Shown here: in pieces, positions 6,974-16,255 of the stretch
How the letters are laid out: the number at the start of each line of letters is the position of its first letter
Numbering within the stretch: the stretch's first letter is position 1
DNA from: Taishania sp037189645
GTDB taxonomy: Bacteria > Bacteroidota > Bacteroidia > Flavobacteriales_D > Crocinitomicaceae
Direction of reading: 5' to 3'
Length of the DNA: 64,000 bases
Assembly: GCA_037189645.1 (NCBI GenBank)
Contig: JBBCIY010000011.1
Location: 1 to 64,000, forward strand
Notes under the pieces: model-generated
The model's database searches: none
What the model saw: only the letters and a program-made list of their open reading frames with translations
Told to the model about the DNA's origin: nothing
Made by a program: the position numbers and the translations under genes

Positions 6974-8181
6974 AGGTATTACAGCTGACATATCGTGTTC
7001 CCTACCCTCCTACTGACGGTGGTGCTATCGGGATCTACAATATCACAAAAGGATTGTCTGAAAACGGGTGCGAGATCGATCTGCTGGCCATCAACACTCC
7101 CAAGCATGCACAGCCGTCGGATGCGATGCAGGGAATCGTTCGCAAACAATATGACATCTTTGTAGATACGGGCATTTCTCCCTTTAAACTAATCGGAAAT
7201 ATCCTCTTCAGGAAAATCCCGTACAATGTAGAGCGCTTTATTTCAAAAGATGTTATTTCAAAGCTGGAAGAGCTGCTCAGGGAAAATAAGTATGATTTTA
7301 TCCAGGTCGAAGGAGCATTTGTTGCTTATTACATTGATACGATCAAACGATTAACTGACAGTCCCGTTCTTGTTCGTACGCATAACATCGAATATGTCAT
7401 TTGGGAGCGCTTATCGGTCAATGAGAAGAATCCTTTGAAAAAATGGTTCTTTGCCCATCTGAGAAAGCGTCTGCGAAGTTTTGAGTCGGAATTTTACAGC
7501 AAAGCAGATGGAATTGCAGCCATTACACCTGAAGACAAAAAAAGACTGGAAGAGCTGAATGTTTCCACACCTGTTGAGATTATCCCGGCTGGTGTGGTGT
7601 TAAACCAGGAATTACCTGAATCAGAAGTTGAACAAAAAGAAAATACAATCTTCTCTATCAGTGCATTGGACTGGAATCCGAATATTGAAGGAATGAAATG
7701 GTTCTTGGAGAATATCTGGACAGAACTGTTGAAGAAAAAACCTGGCATAGAGCTGCACATTGCAGGAAAATCCACTCCGGACTGGCTGCTCAGATCCAGT
7801 TTTCCCAACACGAAGATCCATGGATTTGTGGATGATGCGTTGGCGTTCAAGCGATCTTATCAACTGATGCTTGTGCCTTTGCTCTCAGGCGGAGGAATGC
7901 GTGTAAAGATCGTGGAAGGGCTGGCAGCCGGAAAATGCATTGTCAGCACCACCATCGGCGCCGAAGGAATCGATTACATCAATAAGGAAAATATCATCAT
8001 TGCCGATACTCCGGAAGAATGGATCAACGCGATCATTTTTTACCTGGAAAACGTAGAAGAACGCAGGAAGATCGAAAAAAAAGCGGTGATTCTTGCGCAA
8101 TCCAGCTATGAAAACAAAGCAGTGACACGTAAATACATTGATTTGTTCAACCGGGTAAAAACGATCAAAACAACAGCCTGA
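6970..8181 (+). CDS. Glycosyltransferase family 4
   Basis: A 403-residue GT-B retaining transferase. I chose the ATG at 6970, which overlaps the previous stop (ATGA) and starts MKVLQLTYRVPYPPTDGGAI, a normal GT4 beginning with the glycine-rich acceptor loop. The donor domain carries ISALDWNPNIEGMKWF, then VPLLSGGGMRVKIVEGLAAG, the usual nucleotide-sugar EX7E-like segment. It shares sequence style with the next gene, so the two may add successive sugars. Likely product: LPS core, O-antigen or another surface glycan. Confidence 0.88.
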   Translation: MKVLQLTYRVPYPPTDGGAIGIYNITKGLSENGCEIDLLAINTPKHAQPSDAMQGIVRKQYDIFVDTGISPFKLIGNILFRKIPYNVERFISKDVISKLEELLRENKYDFIQVEGAFVAYYIDTIKRLTDSPVLVRTHNIEYVIWERLSVNEKNPLKKWFFAHLRKRLRSFESEFYSKADGIAAITPEDKKRLEELNVSTPVEIIPAGVVLNQELPESEVEQKENTIFSISALDWNPNIEGMKWFLENIWTELLKKKPGIELHIAGKSTPDWLLRSSFPNTKIHGFVDDALAFKRSYQLMLVPLLSGGGMRVKIVEGLAAGKCIVSTTIGAEGIDYINKENIIIADTPEEWINAIIFYLENVEERRKIEKKAVILAQSSYENKAVTRKYIDLFNRVKTIKTTA

Positions 8182-9338
8182 TGATACCGGATTTACCAAA
8201 GCTTGTCGTTGTATTATCGCGTTTTCCCTATCCGCTGGAAAAAGGAGACAAGCTCCGTTCTTATTACCAGATCAAAGAATTGTCCAGGCGATTTTCCATT
8301 TACCTGATTGCTTTGAGTGATGTTCCTGTGAGCCGGGAAAGTATCCATGAATTGGAAAACTACTGTTCTTCCGTCACGGTGTACCGCCTTGGAAAATTAT
8401 CGGTTCTGTTGAACAGTTTCCTGGCCTTATTGGGAAAAACACCTGTTCAGGTCGGTTACTTTTACAACTATTTCATTGCACGGAAAATTAACAATCAGAT
8501 ACACTCCATCCGTCCTGACCATATCCTGTCACAATTGATCCGTACCACGGAATACACCAAGAATTACCACTTATGTCCCAAAACGCTGGATTACATGGAT
8601 GCGCTTTCAAAAGGAATGGAACGCAGGATCGAGCATGCGCCGTGGTATAAAAAATGGTTTTTCAAGACAGAATACAAACGTCTTCTTGCCTATGAACGCA
8701 TCATGTTCGATTATTTCGATAAGAAAACGATCATTTCAGAGCAGGACAAGCGTTATATTTTCCATCCTGAGCGGGATAAGATCGTTTGTATTCCCAACGG
8801 AATTGACGCACATTTCCTGGAAAAAATAACTGTCGAAAAAAAATACGACCTGGCTTTTGTGGGAAATATGAACTATCCTCCGAACATTGAGGCGGTGCTT
8901 TTCATTGCAACCCGTATCCTTCCTGAATTCCCGGGAGCAAAATTGCTGGTTGCGGGAGCGACTCCGCATCCCCGGCTTGAAAAGCTGGCCAGGCAAAACC
9001 CCAACATCATCGTGGCAGGATGGATCGATGACATCCGGACCGCTTACCTGAGTGCAAATGTCTTTTTCGCTCCGATGCAGACAGGAACAGGCATGCAGAA
9101 CAAATTACTGGAAGCAATGGCCCTGGGAGTCCCCTGCGTAACGACCTCGCTGGCAAACAACGCAATCGGCGCTGTCCACAACGAATCCATTCTTGTATGT
9201 GACACGACCGGAGAAATGAAAGAAAATCTGAAACAGCTTTTTGAAAAACCGGAAAAACGATCCAGGATCGGAACAGCAGGCAGAGCATTCGTAAAGGAAC
9301 GATACAGCTGGGAAAAAACTACCGGCGGATTGATCTGA
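8181..9338 (+). CDS. Glycosyltransferase family 4, sugar transferase
   Basis: A 385-residue GT-B enzyme starting in a TGATG overlap with the upstream gene, hence translationally coupled. Motifs: VVVLSRFPYPLEKGDKLRSY at the N-terminus; FVGNMNYPPNIEAVLFI in the linker; and VFFAPMQTGTGMQNKLLEAM, then ALGVPCVTTS for donor binding. The arrangement resembles the exopolysaccharide-associated sugar transferases of the TIGR03087 type, but I cannot prove that assignment. It ends 18 bases from a convergent lytic transglycosylase gene. Confidence 0.87.
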   Translation: MIPDLPKLVVVLSRFPYPLEKGDKLRSYYQIKELSRRFSIYLIALSDVPVSRESIHELENYCSSVTVYRLGKLSVLLNSFLALLGKTPVQVGYFYNYFIARKINNQIHSIRPDHILSQLIRTTEYTKNYHLCPKTLDYMDALSKGMERRIEHAPWYKKWFFKTEYKRLLAYERIMFDYFDKKTIISEQDKRYIFHPERDKIVCIPNGIDAHFLEKITVEKKYDLAFVGNMNYPPNIEAVLFIATRILPEFPGAKLLVAGATPHPRLEKLARQNPNIIVAGWIDDIRTAYLSANVFFAPMQTGTGMQNKLLEAMALGVPCVTTSLANNAIGAVHNESILVCDTTGEMKENLKQLFEKPEKRSRIGTAGRAFVKERYSWEKTTGGLI

Positions 9339-9356
9339 CTCTCCTGGACAAGATCA

Positions 9357-10307
9357 TCAGTTATCAGCCAGGGTTTCTGAATTGCACGAATGAATGTAAT
9401 CACAGTTCTCGTGAACAATATCGTGCAGAATCAATTGAGAAGCCAGCGCCAGCTGAGAATAATTCTGGGAATTATTACCAAAATTAGCGGCAGTTGTCTG
9501 CCAGAGACTGGTAATCAGCTCCTGCCCTCCCTTTACAGGATTGATTTTTTCCACTGCAGCTGCAACATTCAACGCTCCGGCATGATAGACATGCAAAACA
9601 AGCAGCCTGAACCACAGGTCGTTTTCACTGTACTGCAACTGGTACTTATTAACGATCTTCTTTGCTTCGGGGATGCAGATCGTACGGATCAGGCGTGAAG
9701 CTGCATAAGCCGATCTGTCAAAATCCTTTCGTTCATCTACTGTTTTATTTACCTTTAATCCCTGGTTTCTTGCCACGGCAGGCATTAACTGAAAAGGTCC
9801 GTAGGCACCTGCGGAAGACTTTTTAAGCTGTCCGGGAGATTCTATCAACAGGATCGCCTGCGCATACCACGGGTCTACATTGTACCGCTCAAACGCCTCT
9901 ACACCTTGTGACAGGCTGGGGTAAACGTCTTTAAACCGGTAGAAATCGTTTTTCCCGGAAGTAATGAAAATTCGTTCAGTGGAATCTAATTGATAAACCA
10001 TCCGCAGGCTGTCCTTGTAGCGTGCTTTCTGCTCTTCCGTCCGGGACCTCCATTGCGAATACGAAGTAACTTCAAGCACCTTACGGGAAGATGCAACATT
10101 GATGATACATGAATCAGGAGAAAGCGTCATGATCTTTTTCCAGAACTGTGCCTGGGGCAAAACATCCCACTTGTCCTTGTAGAGCACGGAAGCGTCCATC
10201 AATACATGAGAATCGTTGTTTTTCTTGACATCGATCTTTTCGTGATCGTAAGAAACCTGGCCGCAGGCCAGAAAGCTGAATAAGCTGAAAGAAATAAGGA
10301 TACGCAT
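9357..10307 (-). CDS. Lytic transglycosylase (SLT domain) lipoprotein
   Basis: A 316-residue murein-cleaving enzyme of the goose-lysozyme/SLT fold. A short signal ends in a lipobox-like FLAC with C15 as the lipidation site. The catalytic core has ILLIESPG with the probable catalytic E156, followed by SSAGAYGPFQLMP at 164-176 and the VYHAGALNVAAAV helix. It would cleave the glycan strand with 1,6-anhydro product formation, and anmK about 5 kb away handles that product. No LysM domain is present, unlike MltD. The gene is convergent with the glycosyltransferase operon. Confidence 0.88.
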   Translation of the reverse strand: MRILISFSLFSFLACGQVSYDHEKIDVKKNNDSHVLMDASVLYKDKWDVLPQAQFWKKIMTLSPDSCIINVASSRKVLEVTSYSQWRSRTEEQKARYKDSLRMVYQLDSTERIFITSGKNDFYRFKDVYPSLSQGVEAFERYNVDPWYAQAILLIESPGQLKKSSAGAYGPFQLMPAVARNQGLKVNKTVDERKDFDRSAYAASRLIRTICIPEAKKIVNKYQLQYSENDLWFRLLVLHVYHAGALNVAAAVEKINPVKGGQELITSLWQTTAANFGNNSQNYSQLALASQLILHDIVHENCDYIHSCNSETLADN

Positions 10308-10417
10308 GGCTTATGAGTTTTAACAGTCGATGAAAATAGAGATATTACGTTAAAAAACGAAATTTTCCACGAATTATTATAAACAGTGTTGTTTTAATAA
10401 CACCACGTATTTCTTGC

Positions 10418-11050
10418 CTACTCCACCGTCAATGAGAAATCGGCGCCTATCTCTGCATTGTAGTCCAGGAAATCACTGAGCATAGCTGTTTTGAATTCCA
10501 GAACATCACCAGGGCTCAACTTCCCCAGTGTTTTCAGCTGCTTAGGAGAAAATGCGTTTCCGTAGATCATCATTTCCTTTCCTTTTTTACCCGCTTTCCG
10601 GATGATCATTTCACAGGCGCTCACATAATAATTGGGAATGGCGTATTGCGGTTCGTACGAGATGTGAAGCCCCGGATTACTCAGTAAATAATCCAGCTTT
10701 ACTTTATTTCCTCTTACTTCTCCGAAATAAACCTTAGGTTGTTTCAGCGTTTCTATCTTAAAAACAACTTCCCCAACCTCTTCCCCATCGTTAAAAATCC
10801 GCAATGTGTCATAATCCGCCGGGAACATCGGGATGTAGATAAACGTGCTGTCATAGCGATTCAATTTTTCATTACGGCTCATAATAGCCGTTGATTCATT
10901 GATATTAAGCCCGGTAATTTCCAGCTCGTTATTGAAATTACGGTAAGCGACTTTTTTTCCTGGCAATACCAGTGAATAATTATTGACACTCACCTGCCCC
11001 GAAACGACCGAGCACAGGCAAATTGAAAGGAGCAAAACAATGTTCTTCAT
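10418..11050 (-). CDS. Secreted GldM C-terminal-domain-like protein
   Basis: A 210-residue protein with a signal peptide (MKNIVLLLSICLCSVVSGQ). The rest looks like two beta-sandwich domains: one with KKVAYRNFNNELEI and one with QPKVYFGEVRGNKVKLDYLL. SPKQLKTLGKLSPGDVLEF near the end recalls the last domain of GldM, a gliding/type IX secretion component. It lacks the GldM membrane helix and coiled coil, so it is not GldM itself. Such free-standing domains occur in Flavobacteriales; the role is unknown. Upstream, 11051-11180 holds no gene. Confidence 0.6.
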   Translation of the reverse strand: MKNIVLLLSICLCSVVSGQVSVNNYSLVLPGKKVAYRNFNNELEITGLNINESTAIMSRNEKLNRYDSTFIYIPMFPADYDTLRIFNDGEEVGEVVFKIETLKQPKVYFGEVRGNKVKLDYLLSNPGLHISYEPQYAIPNYYVSACEMIIRKAGKKGKEMMIYGNAFSPKQLKTLGKLSPGDVLEFKTAMLSDFLDYNAEIGADFSLTVE

Positions 11051-11180
11051 ATCAGTTGATCTGTAATTTTGACGAAAGATAACAATTTACGTTCCAAAAT
11101 CCTGCTTCATTGACTAAAGCGTGGGGATGAACGATTGATATACCGGTTTTATCACCTTCTATTGCAGAAAGCAGTCTTTG

Positions 11181-12623
11181 TCAGTACTTGATAAATACGT
11201 TCTTTGGCTCAGTAAAGAACCGCAATGCTTCCCAGCCCCCTTCCCTGCCGACTCCGGATGCTTTTACGCCCCCGAATGGCGTACGCAGGTCGCGGACCAG
11301 CCATTCATTGATCCATACGATCCCTGCTTCCACTTTATCGGCTACACGATGGGCTCGCTGAAGATTGGTCGTCCAGAGCGTAGCGCTCAGTCCGTATTTT
11401 ACTGAGTTCGCCATGTGCAGAGCTTCCTCTTCCGTATCAAATGGTGTGATCGTTACCACAGGACCGAAGATCTCTTCCTGGTTGGTTCTGCAATCATAAG
11501 CCAATCCTTCAATCACGGTCGGCCGGAGATAGTAACCATTCTCATACGGAGCTTCCAGTTTTACTTGCTCACCTCCGGTCAGCACCGTTCCTCCCTCCTG
11601 CCTGGCCAGGTCAATGTATGAAAGCACTTTCTCCATGTGCGGCTTTGAAACCAATGCTCCCATTCTTGCCTCAGGGTCTGCCGGATAGGAAACTTTCATA
11701 GTGTTTACCTTTTCAACAAAAGCGGTTTTGAATTTCTCATAAATCGGCCGTTCTACGAAAATACGTGACCCGCACAGACAGATCTGTCCCTGGTTGGCAA
11801 ATGAAGAGCGCAGCGTCACTTTCAGCATTTCGTCAAAATCACAATCAGCGAAAATGATATTCGGATTCTTGCCTCCCAGTTCCAGGCTTAGTTTCTTGAA
11901 CATCGGAGCGGCCGTACGGGCAATGTATGCTCCTGTTGCGGTTCCTCCGGTAAATGAGATGGCTTTTATGTCAGGATGTTTCACAATAGCGTCACCAACG
12001 GTTGATCCCAGCCCGTGCAGGATGTTCAGGACACCGTCCGGCATTCCCGCCTCCTGTGCGATTTTTCCCAATAAATAAGCAGTATACGGAGTTACTTCCG
12101 ATGGTTTTGCGATCACACAGTTTCCTGCTGCCAGAGCTGGAGCAATCTTCCATGAAAAAAGATACAGCGGCAGGTTCCAGGGAGAGATACATCCTACGAT
12201 CCCGATGGGCTTACGCAGCGTATAATTGATTCCGGTACCTTCCATGTAGTGAGATTCACTTGCGAAGTGCTGAACTCCCGTAGCAAAGAATTCGAAATTG
12301 GAGATGGCACGTGGAATGTCTACGTGAGCGGCAAGCGTTAACGGTTTTCCGTTATCCCTTGATTCAGCGGCTACGAATTCATCCATACTGGAACGGATAC
12401 CATCTGCCAGACGCATCAGAATCTTTCCCCGTTCTTCTATACCCATTGCCGACCACACCGGAAACGCTTTCTTAGCTTGCAAAACTGAGGCTTCCACATC
12501 TTTTTCATTTGAATCCGGGATGAGGCAATAAACATTACCTGTTGCCGGTTCATAATTATCAATATAATTCCCGTCGATCGGGTCTACGTATGTTCCATTG
12601 ATAAAATTCTGCAGTTTTTCCAT
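11181..12623 (-). CDS. NAD-dependent aldehyde dehydrogenase
   Basis: A 480-residue ALDH-superfamily enzyme, full length. Key residues: SPWN with N150, the NAD-fold FTGGTATG at 225-232, the general base E248 in LELGGKNPN, and NQGQIC with nucleophile C282. The sequence style (QNFINGTYVDPIDGNYIDNY) fits the 2-hydroxymuconic/aminomuconic semialdehyde dehydrogenase group, used for aromatic or kynurenine ring-cleavage products, but no other pathway gene lies nearby. A divergent -7 element (TATATTTG on the minus strand, 12670-12663) sits 39 bases before the start. Confidence 0.92.
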   Translation of the reverse strand: MEKLQNFINGTYVDPIDGNYIDNYEPATGNVYCLIPDSNEKDVEASVLQAKKAFPVWSAMGIEERGKILMRLADGIRSSMDEFVAAESRDNGKPLTLAAHVDIPRAISNFEFFATGVQHFASESHYMEGTGINYTLRKPIGIVGCISPWNLPLYLFSWKIAPALAAGNCVIAKPSEVTPYTAYLLGKIAQEAGMPDGVLNILHGLGSTVGDAIVKHPDIKAISFTGGTATGAYIARTAAPMFKKLSLELGGKNPNIIFADCDFDEMLKVTLRSSFANQGQICLCGSRIFVERPIYEKFKTAFVEKVNTMKVSYPADPEARMGALVSKPHMEKVLSYIDLARQEGGTVLTGGEQVKLEAPYENGYYLRPTVIEGLAYDCRTNQEEIFGPVVTITPFDTEEEALHMANSVKYGLSATLWTTNLQRAHRVADKVEAGIVWINEWLVRDLRTPFGGVKASGVGREGGWEALRFFTEPKNVFIKY

Positions 12624-12662
12624 CTGTCAAGCCGTTTTTTAATCCTCATTTTTGCAATCGTA

Positions 12663-12760
12663 CAAATATAACGATTTCTCACGCTTATGAAATGAAAGTA
12701 AACCAATCATTAAATACATCTTTAATAATGACCCCGTTTCAATCTTAAAACATATATTTG
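12663..12760. promoter_or_regulatory. Divergent promoter pair
   Basis: Two identical -7 elements, TATATTTG, face away from each other: minus strand 12670-12663 for the aldehyde dehydrogenase, plus strand 12753-12760 for the epimerase. Both lie 17-39 bases from their start codons and match TAnnTTTG. Confidence 0.55.
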
Positions 12761-12777
12761 CACAAACAAATTTAGCC

Positions 12778-13698
12778 ATGCGTGTACTCATAACCGGAGG
12801 AGCGGGATTTATAGGGAGCAACCTGACAAAGCGTCTGATCGCGGAAAACCACACCGTAGTTGTTCTGGATAATTTACTGAGAGGAAACAAGATTGACAGG
12901 GAAACATTCGATAAAATCACTTTCGTAAAAGGAGATGTCAGAGACTTTGACACAGTGCTGGAAGTCAGTAAATCGTGTGATATTATTTTTCACTTCGCGG
13001 CCGTGCTGGGAGTAGACATCGTTGCAGACAACCCTGTCGAAACAATGGATGTGGAAGTCATCGGGACCCGGAATGTGGTTTTAGCCGCACAGATCAATAA
13101 CGTCAAAAAAATCATGTATGCCTCCACAAGCGGGATCTACGGGCATTCAGCCATCGGAAACGCGTTAACGGAAGAGGTTCTGGTGGATCCGAGAACTTCG
13201 TATGCAATGGCCAAGCGTTACAATGAGATCTACCTGGCTTCCCACCATGAAGAAAAAGGAATTGATGCGATTGCGGTTCGTTTCTTCAATGTCTACGGGT
13301 TCAACCAGGATAACAGGATGGTCGTTCCCCGTTTTTTTGAGCAGGCGGTCGGAAACGAACCGATAACGGTATTCGGCAGCGGGAAGCAGACCCGCGACTT
13401 TACCTATATCGACGATACGGTCGAAGCTTGTGTAAGGCTGATGGATGTCAAAGGTTTTCACATTGTGAACATCGCAAACGAAGCCGAATGGTGCATTGAA
13501 GACCTGGCACGAGAAATAAAGGAAATTACCCGCTCAGGTTCTTCCATCACCTACATCGAAGCGCCTAAAAAGCGATACGACTACGAAGTGGAGAGAAGAG
13601 TCGGAAGTTCGGATAAATTATTAGCTTTGACGAATTACAAACCTGACACGTCACTGAAAGAGGGATTGAAACAAATCTTTGAAATAAATTACAAATAA
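12778..13698 (+). CDS. NAD-dependent sugar epimerase/dehydratase
   Basis: A 306-residue extended short-chain dehydrogenase. The Rossmann motif GGAGFIG lies at 7-13, and the catalytic triad is S117/T118 with Y142 and K146 (SYAMAK). SNKxDRE-like details point to UDP-glucose 4-epimerase or dTDP-sugar relatives, but the substrate is not fixed by sequence. RFFNVYGFNQ and the ITVFGSGKQTRDFTYIDD block are the usual nucleotide-sugar motifs. It lies 13 bases before glyA and may be co-transcribed. A role in supplying surface glycan precursors is inferred. Confidence 0.88.
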   Translation: MRVLITGGAGFIGSNLTKRLIAENHTVVVLDNLLRGNKIDRETFDKITFVKGDVRDFDTVLEVSKSCDIIFHFAAVLGVDIVADNPVETMDVEVIGTRNVVLAAQINNVKKIMYASTSGIYGHSAIGNALTEEVLVDPRTSYAMAKRYNEIYLASHHEEKGIDAIAVRFFNVYGFNQDNRMVVPRFFEQAVGNEPITVFGSGKQTRDFTYIDDTVEACVRLMDVKGFHIVNIANEAEWCIEDLAREIKEITRSGSSITYIEAPKKRYDYEVERRVGSSDKLLALTNYKPDTSLKEGLKQIFEINYK

Positions 13699-13711
13699 CA
13701 ATTATTGGAAA

Positions 13712-14986
13712 ATGGCAAGAGATACTGAGATTTTCAACTTGATTGAAGAAGAAAAGCAACGTCAGATCAACGGGATCGAATTAATTGCTTCTGAGAACTT
13801 TGTAAGCGATGAAGTGATGCAGGCAATGGGCAGCGTATTGACAAATAAATATGCGGAAGGGCTTCCCGGAAAACGTTACTACGGAGGTTGTGAAGTCGTT
13901 GACAAGGTAGAACAGCTGGCAATTGACCGTTTGTGCAAATTGTTCGGAGCGACATGGGCCAATGTGCAGCCACACTCAGGTGCTCAGGCGAACGCGGCGG
14001 TATTTCTGGCATGCCTGCAACCCGGAGATAAGATCCTGGGATTTGACCTGTCGCACGGAGGGCATTTAACACATGGCTCACCGGTCAATTTCTCAGGGAA
14101 ACTGTACCAGCCGTTTTTCTATGGAGTAAATAAAGAAACAGGATATGTCGATTACGATGTGCTGGAAGAAACAGCCCGTCGTGAAAAGCCGAAAATGATC
14201 ATCTGCGGGGCATCTGCATACAGCCGTGACTGGGATTACGCACGTATCCGTAAAGTAGCTGACGAAGTCGGAGCAATCATACTGGCAGATATTTCTCACC
14301 CTGCAGGGCTCATCGCTGCAGGATTATTAAGTGATCCACTCGAACATTGTCACATCGTTACATCTACAACCCATAAAACACTGAGAGGACCACGGGGAGG
14401 TGTGATCATGATGCGCCATAATTTCGACAATCCGTTCGGGTTGAAGTGGAACAATGGGAACTTAAAATCAATGGGGGCATTGCTGGATGCTGCTGTATTC
14501 CCGGGAATCCAGGGAGGACCGCTGGAGCATGTGATCGCTGCCAAGGCGGTGGCTTTCGGTGAGGCGCTGACAGATAATTACAAGAATTACATGAAGCAGG
14601 TTCAGAAAAACGCTGCTGTAATGGCTGACGAATTCATCAAAAGAGGATACAAGATCATTTCCGGAGGGACAGACAATCATTCAATGCTGATCGATCTCCG
14701 CTCAAAAGGAGTGACAGGAAAAGATGCTGAGAACACCCTGGTAAAAGCGGATATTACAGTGAACAAGAACATGGTTCCGTTCGATACGGAATCTCCGTTC
14801 GTAACTTCCGGGATTCGTGTCGGAACCGCTGCGATCACTTCCAGAGGAGTTACCCATACCGAAATTCCTGTGATCGTGGAATTAATCGACAAAGTACTGA
14901 CAAATATCAATGATGAAGCGGTTATCAATGACGTGAAAGGGCAAGTGAAAACATTAATGGGAAGCAGGCCATTGTTTCAATTTTAA
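13712..14986 (+). CDS. glyA: Serine hydroxymethyltransferase
   Basis: A 424-residue PLP enzyme converting serine plus tetrahydrofolate into glycine and 5,10-methylene-THF in the cytosol, the main one-carbon source. Clear signatures: NGIELIASENFVSDEVMQA, then NKYAEGLPGKRYYGGCEVVD, and the PLP-lysine segment STTHKTLRGPRGG with K222. ADISHPAGLIAAG holds the PLP aspartate and histidine. The length is normal and conservation looks complete. A strong terminator follows. Confidence 0.97.
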   Translation: MARDTEIFNLIEEEKQRQINGIELIASENFVSDEVMQAMGSVLTNKYAEGLPGKRYYGGCEVVDKVEQLAIDRLCKLFGATWANVQPHSGAQANAAVFLACLQPGDKILGFDLSHGGHLTHGSPVNFSGKLYQPFFYGVNKETGYVDYDVLEETARREKPKMIICGASAYSRDWDYARIRKVADEVGAIILADISHPAGLIAAGLLSDPLEHCHIVTSTTHKTLRGPRGGVIMMRHNFDNPFGLKWNNGNLKSMGALLDAAVFPGIQGGPLEHVIAAKAVAFGEALTDNYKNYMKQVQKNAAVMADEFIKRGYKIISGGTDNHSMLIDLRSKGVTGKDAENTLVKADITVNKNMVPFDTESPFVTSGIRVGTAAITSRGVTHTEIPVIVELIDKVLTNINDEAVINDVKGQVKTLMGSRPLFQF

Positions 14987-15008
14987 GAATCGTAATATGA
15001 TTCAGGAA

Positions 15009-15040
15009 AAACACATTCCGGAACCGGAGTGTGTTTTTTT
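15009..15040 (+). terminator. Rho-independent terminator after glyA
   Basis: ACACATTCCGG and CCGGAGTGTGT form an 11-bp stem (one G-U pair) with a 2-base gap, followed by a run of T. Confidence 0.85.
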
Positions 15041-15054
15041 ATTGGTTATTAATT

Positions 15055-15084
15055 TCGTGATATCGTCATATTGCGATATCACGA
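15055..15084. repeat. ATATCG-type palindrome, copy A
   Basis: TCGTGATATCG (15055-15065) and CGATATCACGA (15074-15084) are perfect 11-bp arms around an 8-base centre. It lies between the glyA terminator and the anmK stop. A related palindrome occurs at 19797-19834 and shares GATATCGTCATAT and TTGCGATAT when read on the other strand. Confidence 0.65.
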
Positions 15085-15110
15085 TACGATCATCAGATTA
15101 TCATCGTTCC

Positions 15111-16199
15111 TTATAGCTGGTGCAACACTCCTCCCACAACAGCCTTCGTCGCGCCGGTCACGGAGGGCAGGCAGTTAGGGATATTTTCGAGGTACAACGC
15201 GCCGAGGAATCCGAAGATCAACGCCTCCTTAAAATCTATCGTTTCTACATCCGGTATAATGATATTTCCGTTAAAGTAATGCTTTATCCGTTGGATCAAA
15301 AAATCGTTTTTCGCTCCTCCTCCTGTTACGAACACTGCATTGCAGTCATTTTCATCTAACCGCTTTGCAATCTGAAAAGCAGCGTGTTCCGTTGCAGTCG
15401 CTATTTTGGCTTCAACAGGCATTTCCATACGTTCAAACAACGGAAGCATGGACCCTTCTACCCACTCCCACCCCAACGATTTTGGTTGCCTTTCAGCGTA
15501 AATCTCCAGCGAATTAAGTGCTTTAAACAAGGAATCGTTAACAGTATGACAGGCTGCCGTTTCCCCGTTTTTATCGTATTCCTTTCCCAGTTGACGGGAG
15601 AAATGATTGATAATAATATTGGCAGGACAGATATCAAACGCGGTAACGGTATCATCCGGATGCATCTTTGAAAAGTTTGCAAATCCTCCGATATTCAGAA
15701 AAGCGTCCACATACTGAGAAAATAACAGCTGATCGCCGATCGGAACCAAAGGAGCTCCCTGCCCTCCGTTGACTACATCTTTTTTCCGGAAATCATTGAT
15801 GGTTCTGATCCCTGTTTCATGTGCAATACTTGCACCACAACCAATCTGTACTGTCAATCCTTTATCAGGCTGGTGAAAGACCGTGTGGCCGTGCGAGGCG
15901 ATCGCATCAATTTCATCCCTGTTGATCCGGAAACCTGAAATAAATTCATTAACTGCTTTCCCAAAGAAAATTCCCAGGTTCCGGTCCAGTAAACACAATT
16001 CAATCCCGGGGAGCTGCGGTGCATTCTTCAGCTGTTGTAATAATTCTTCTGGGTAGCTCAATGTTTGCGCATGAATAATCTGGTGATTCCACTTGCCGGA
16101 GCTTTGAGTGAACGTTGCATAACAGATATCCAGTCCATCCAGCGATGTTCCGGACATCAGACCGATTATTTGGCAGCTTACATCGTCTTTGTATTGCAT
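15111..16199 (-). CDS. anmK: Anhydro-N-acetylmuramic acid kinase
   Basis: A 362-residue sugar kinase of the ASKHA fold that phosphorylates and opens 1,6-anhydroMurNAc to MurNAc-6-phosphate during peptidoglycan recycling. IIGLMSGTSLDGLDI at 11-25 is the phosphate-1 signature. ASHGHTVFHQP, INDFRKKDVVNGGQGAPLVP and FVTGGGAKNDFL mark the remaining active site. It complements the lytic transglycosylase nearby. It is divergent from the acyl-CoA dehydrogenase, with both starts less than 60 bases apart. Confidence 0.95.
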   Translation of the reverse strand: MQYKDDVSCQIIGLMSGTSLDGLDICYATFTQSSGKWNHQIIHAQTLSYPEELLQQLKNAPQLPGIELCLLDRNLGIFFGKAVNEFISGFRINRDEIDAIASHGHTVFHQPDKGLTVQIGCGASIAHETGIRTINDFRKKDVVNGGQGAPLVPIGDQLLFSQYVDAFLNIGGFANFSKMHPDDTVTAFDICPANIIINHFSRQLGKEYDKNGETAACHTVNDSLFKALNSLEIYAERQPKSLGWEWVEGSMLPLFERMEMPVEAKIATATEHAAFQIAKRLDENDCNAVFVTGGGAKNDFLIQRIKHYFNGNIIIPDVETIDFKEALIFGFLGALYLENIPNCLPSVTGATKAVVGGVLHQL

Positions 16200-16223
16200 T
16201 TTTTTAATATTTGATTACTTTTG
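16193..16223 (+). promoter_or_regulatory. Promoter of the acyl-CoA dehydrogenase gene
   Basis: ATTG at 16193-16196, a 19-base spacer and TACTTTTG at 16216-16223 match the Bacteroidota TTTG-N19-TAnnTTTG pattern. This supports translation starting at the ATG at 16256 and not at the upstream TTG. Confidence 0.6.
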
Positions 16224-16255
16224 CAGGTACTCAGAATGAAACCATAAAGATAACT

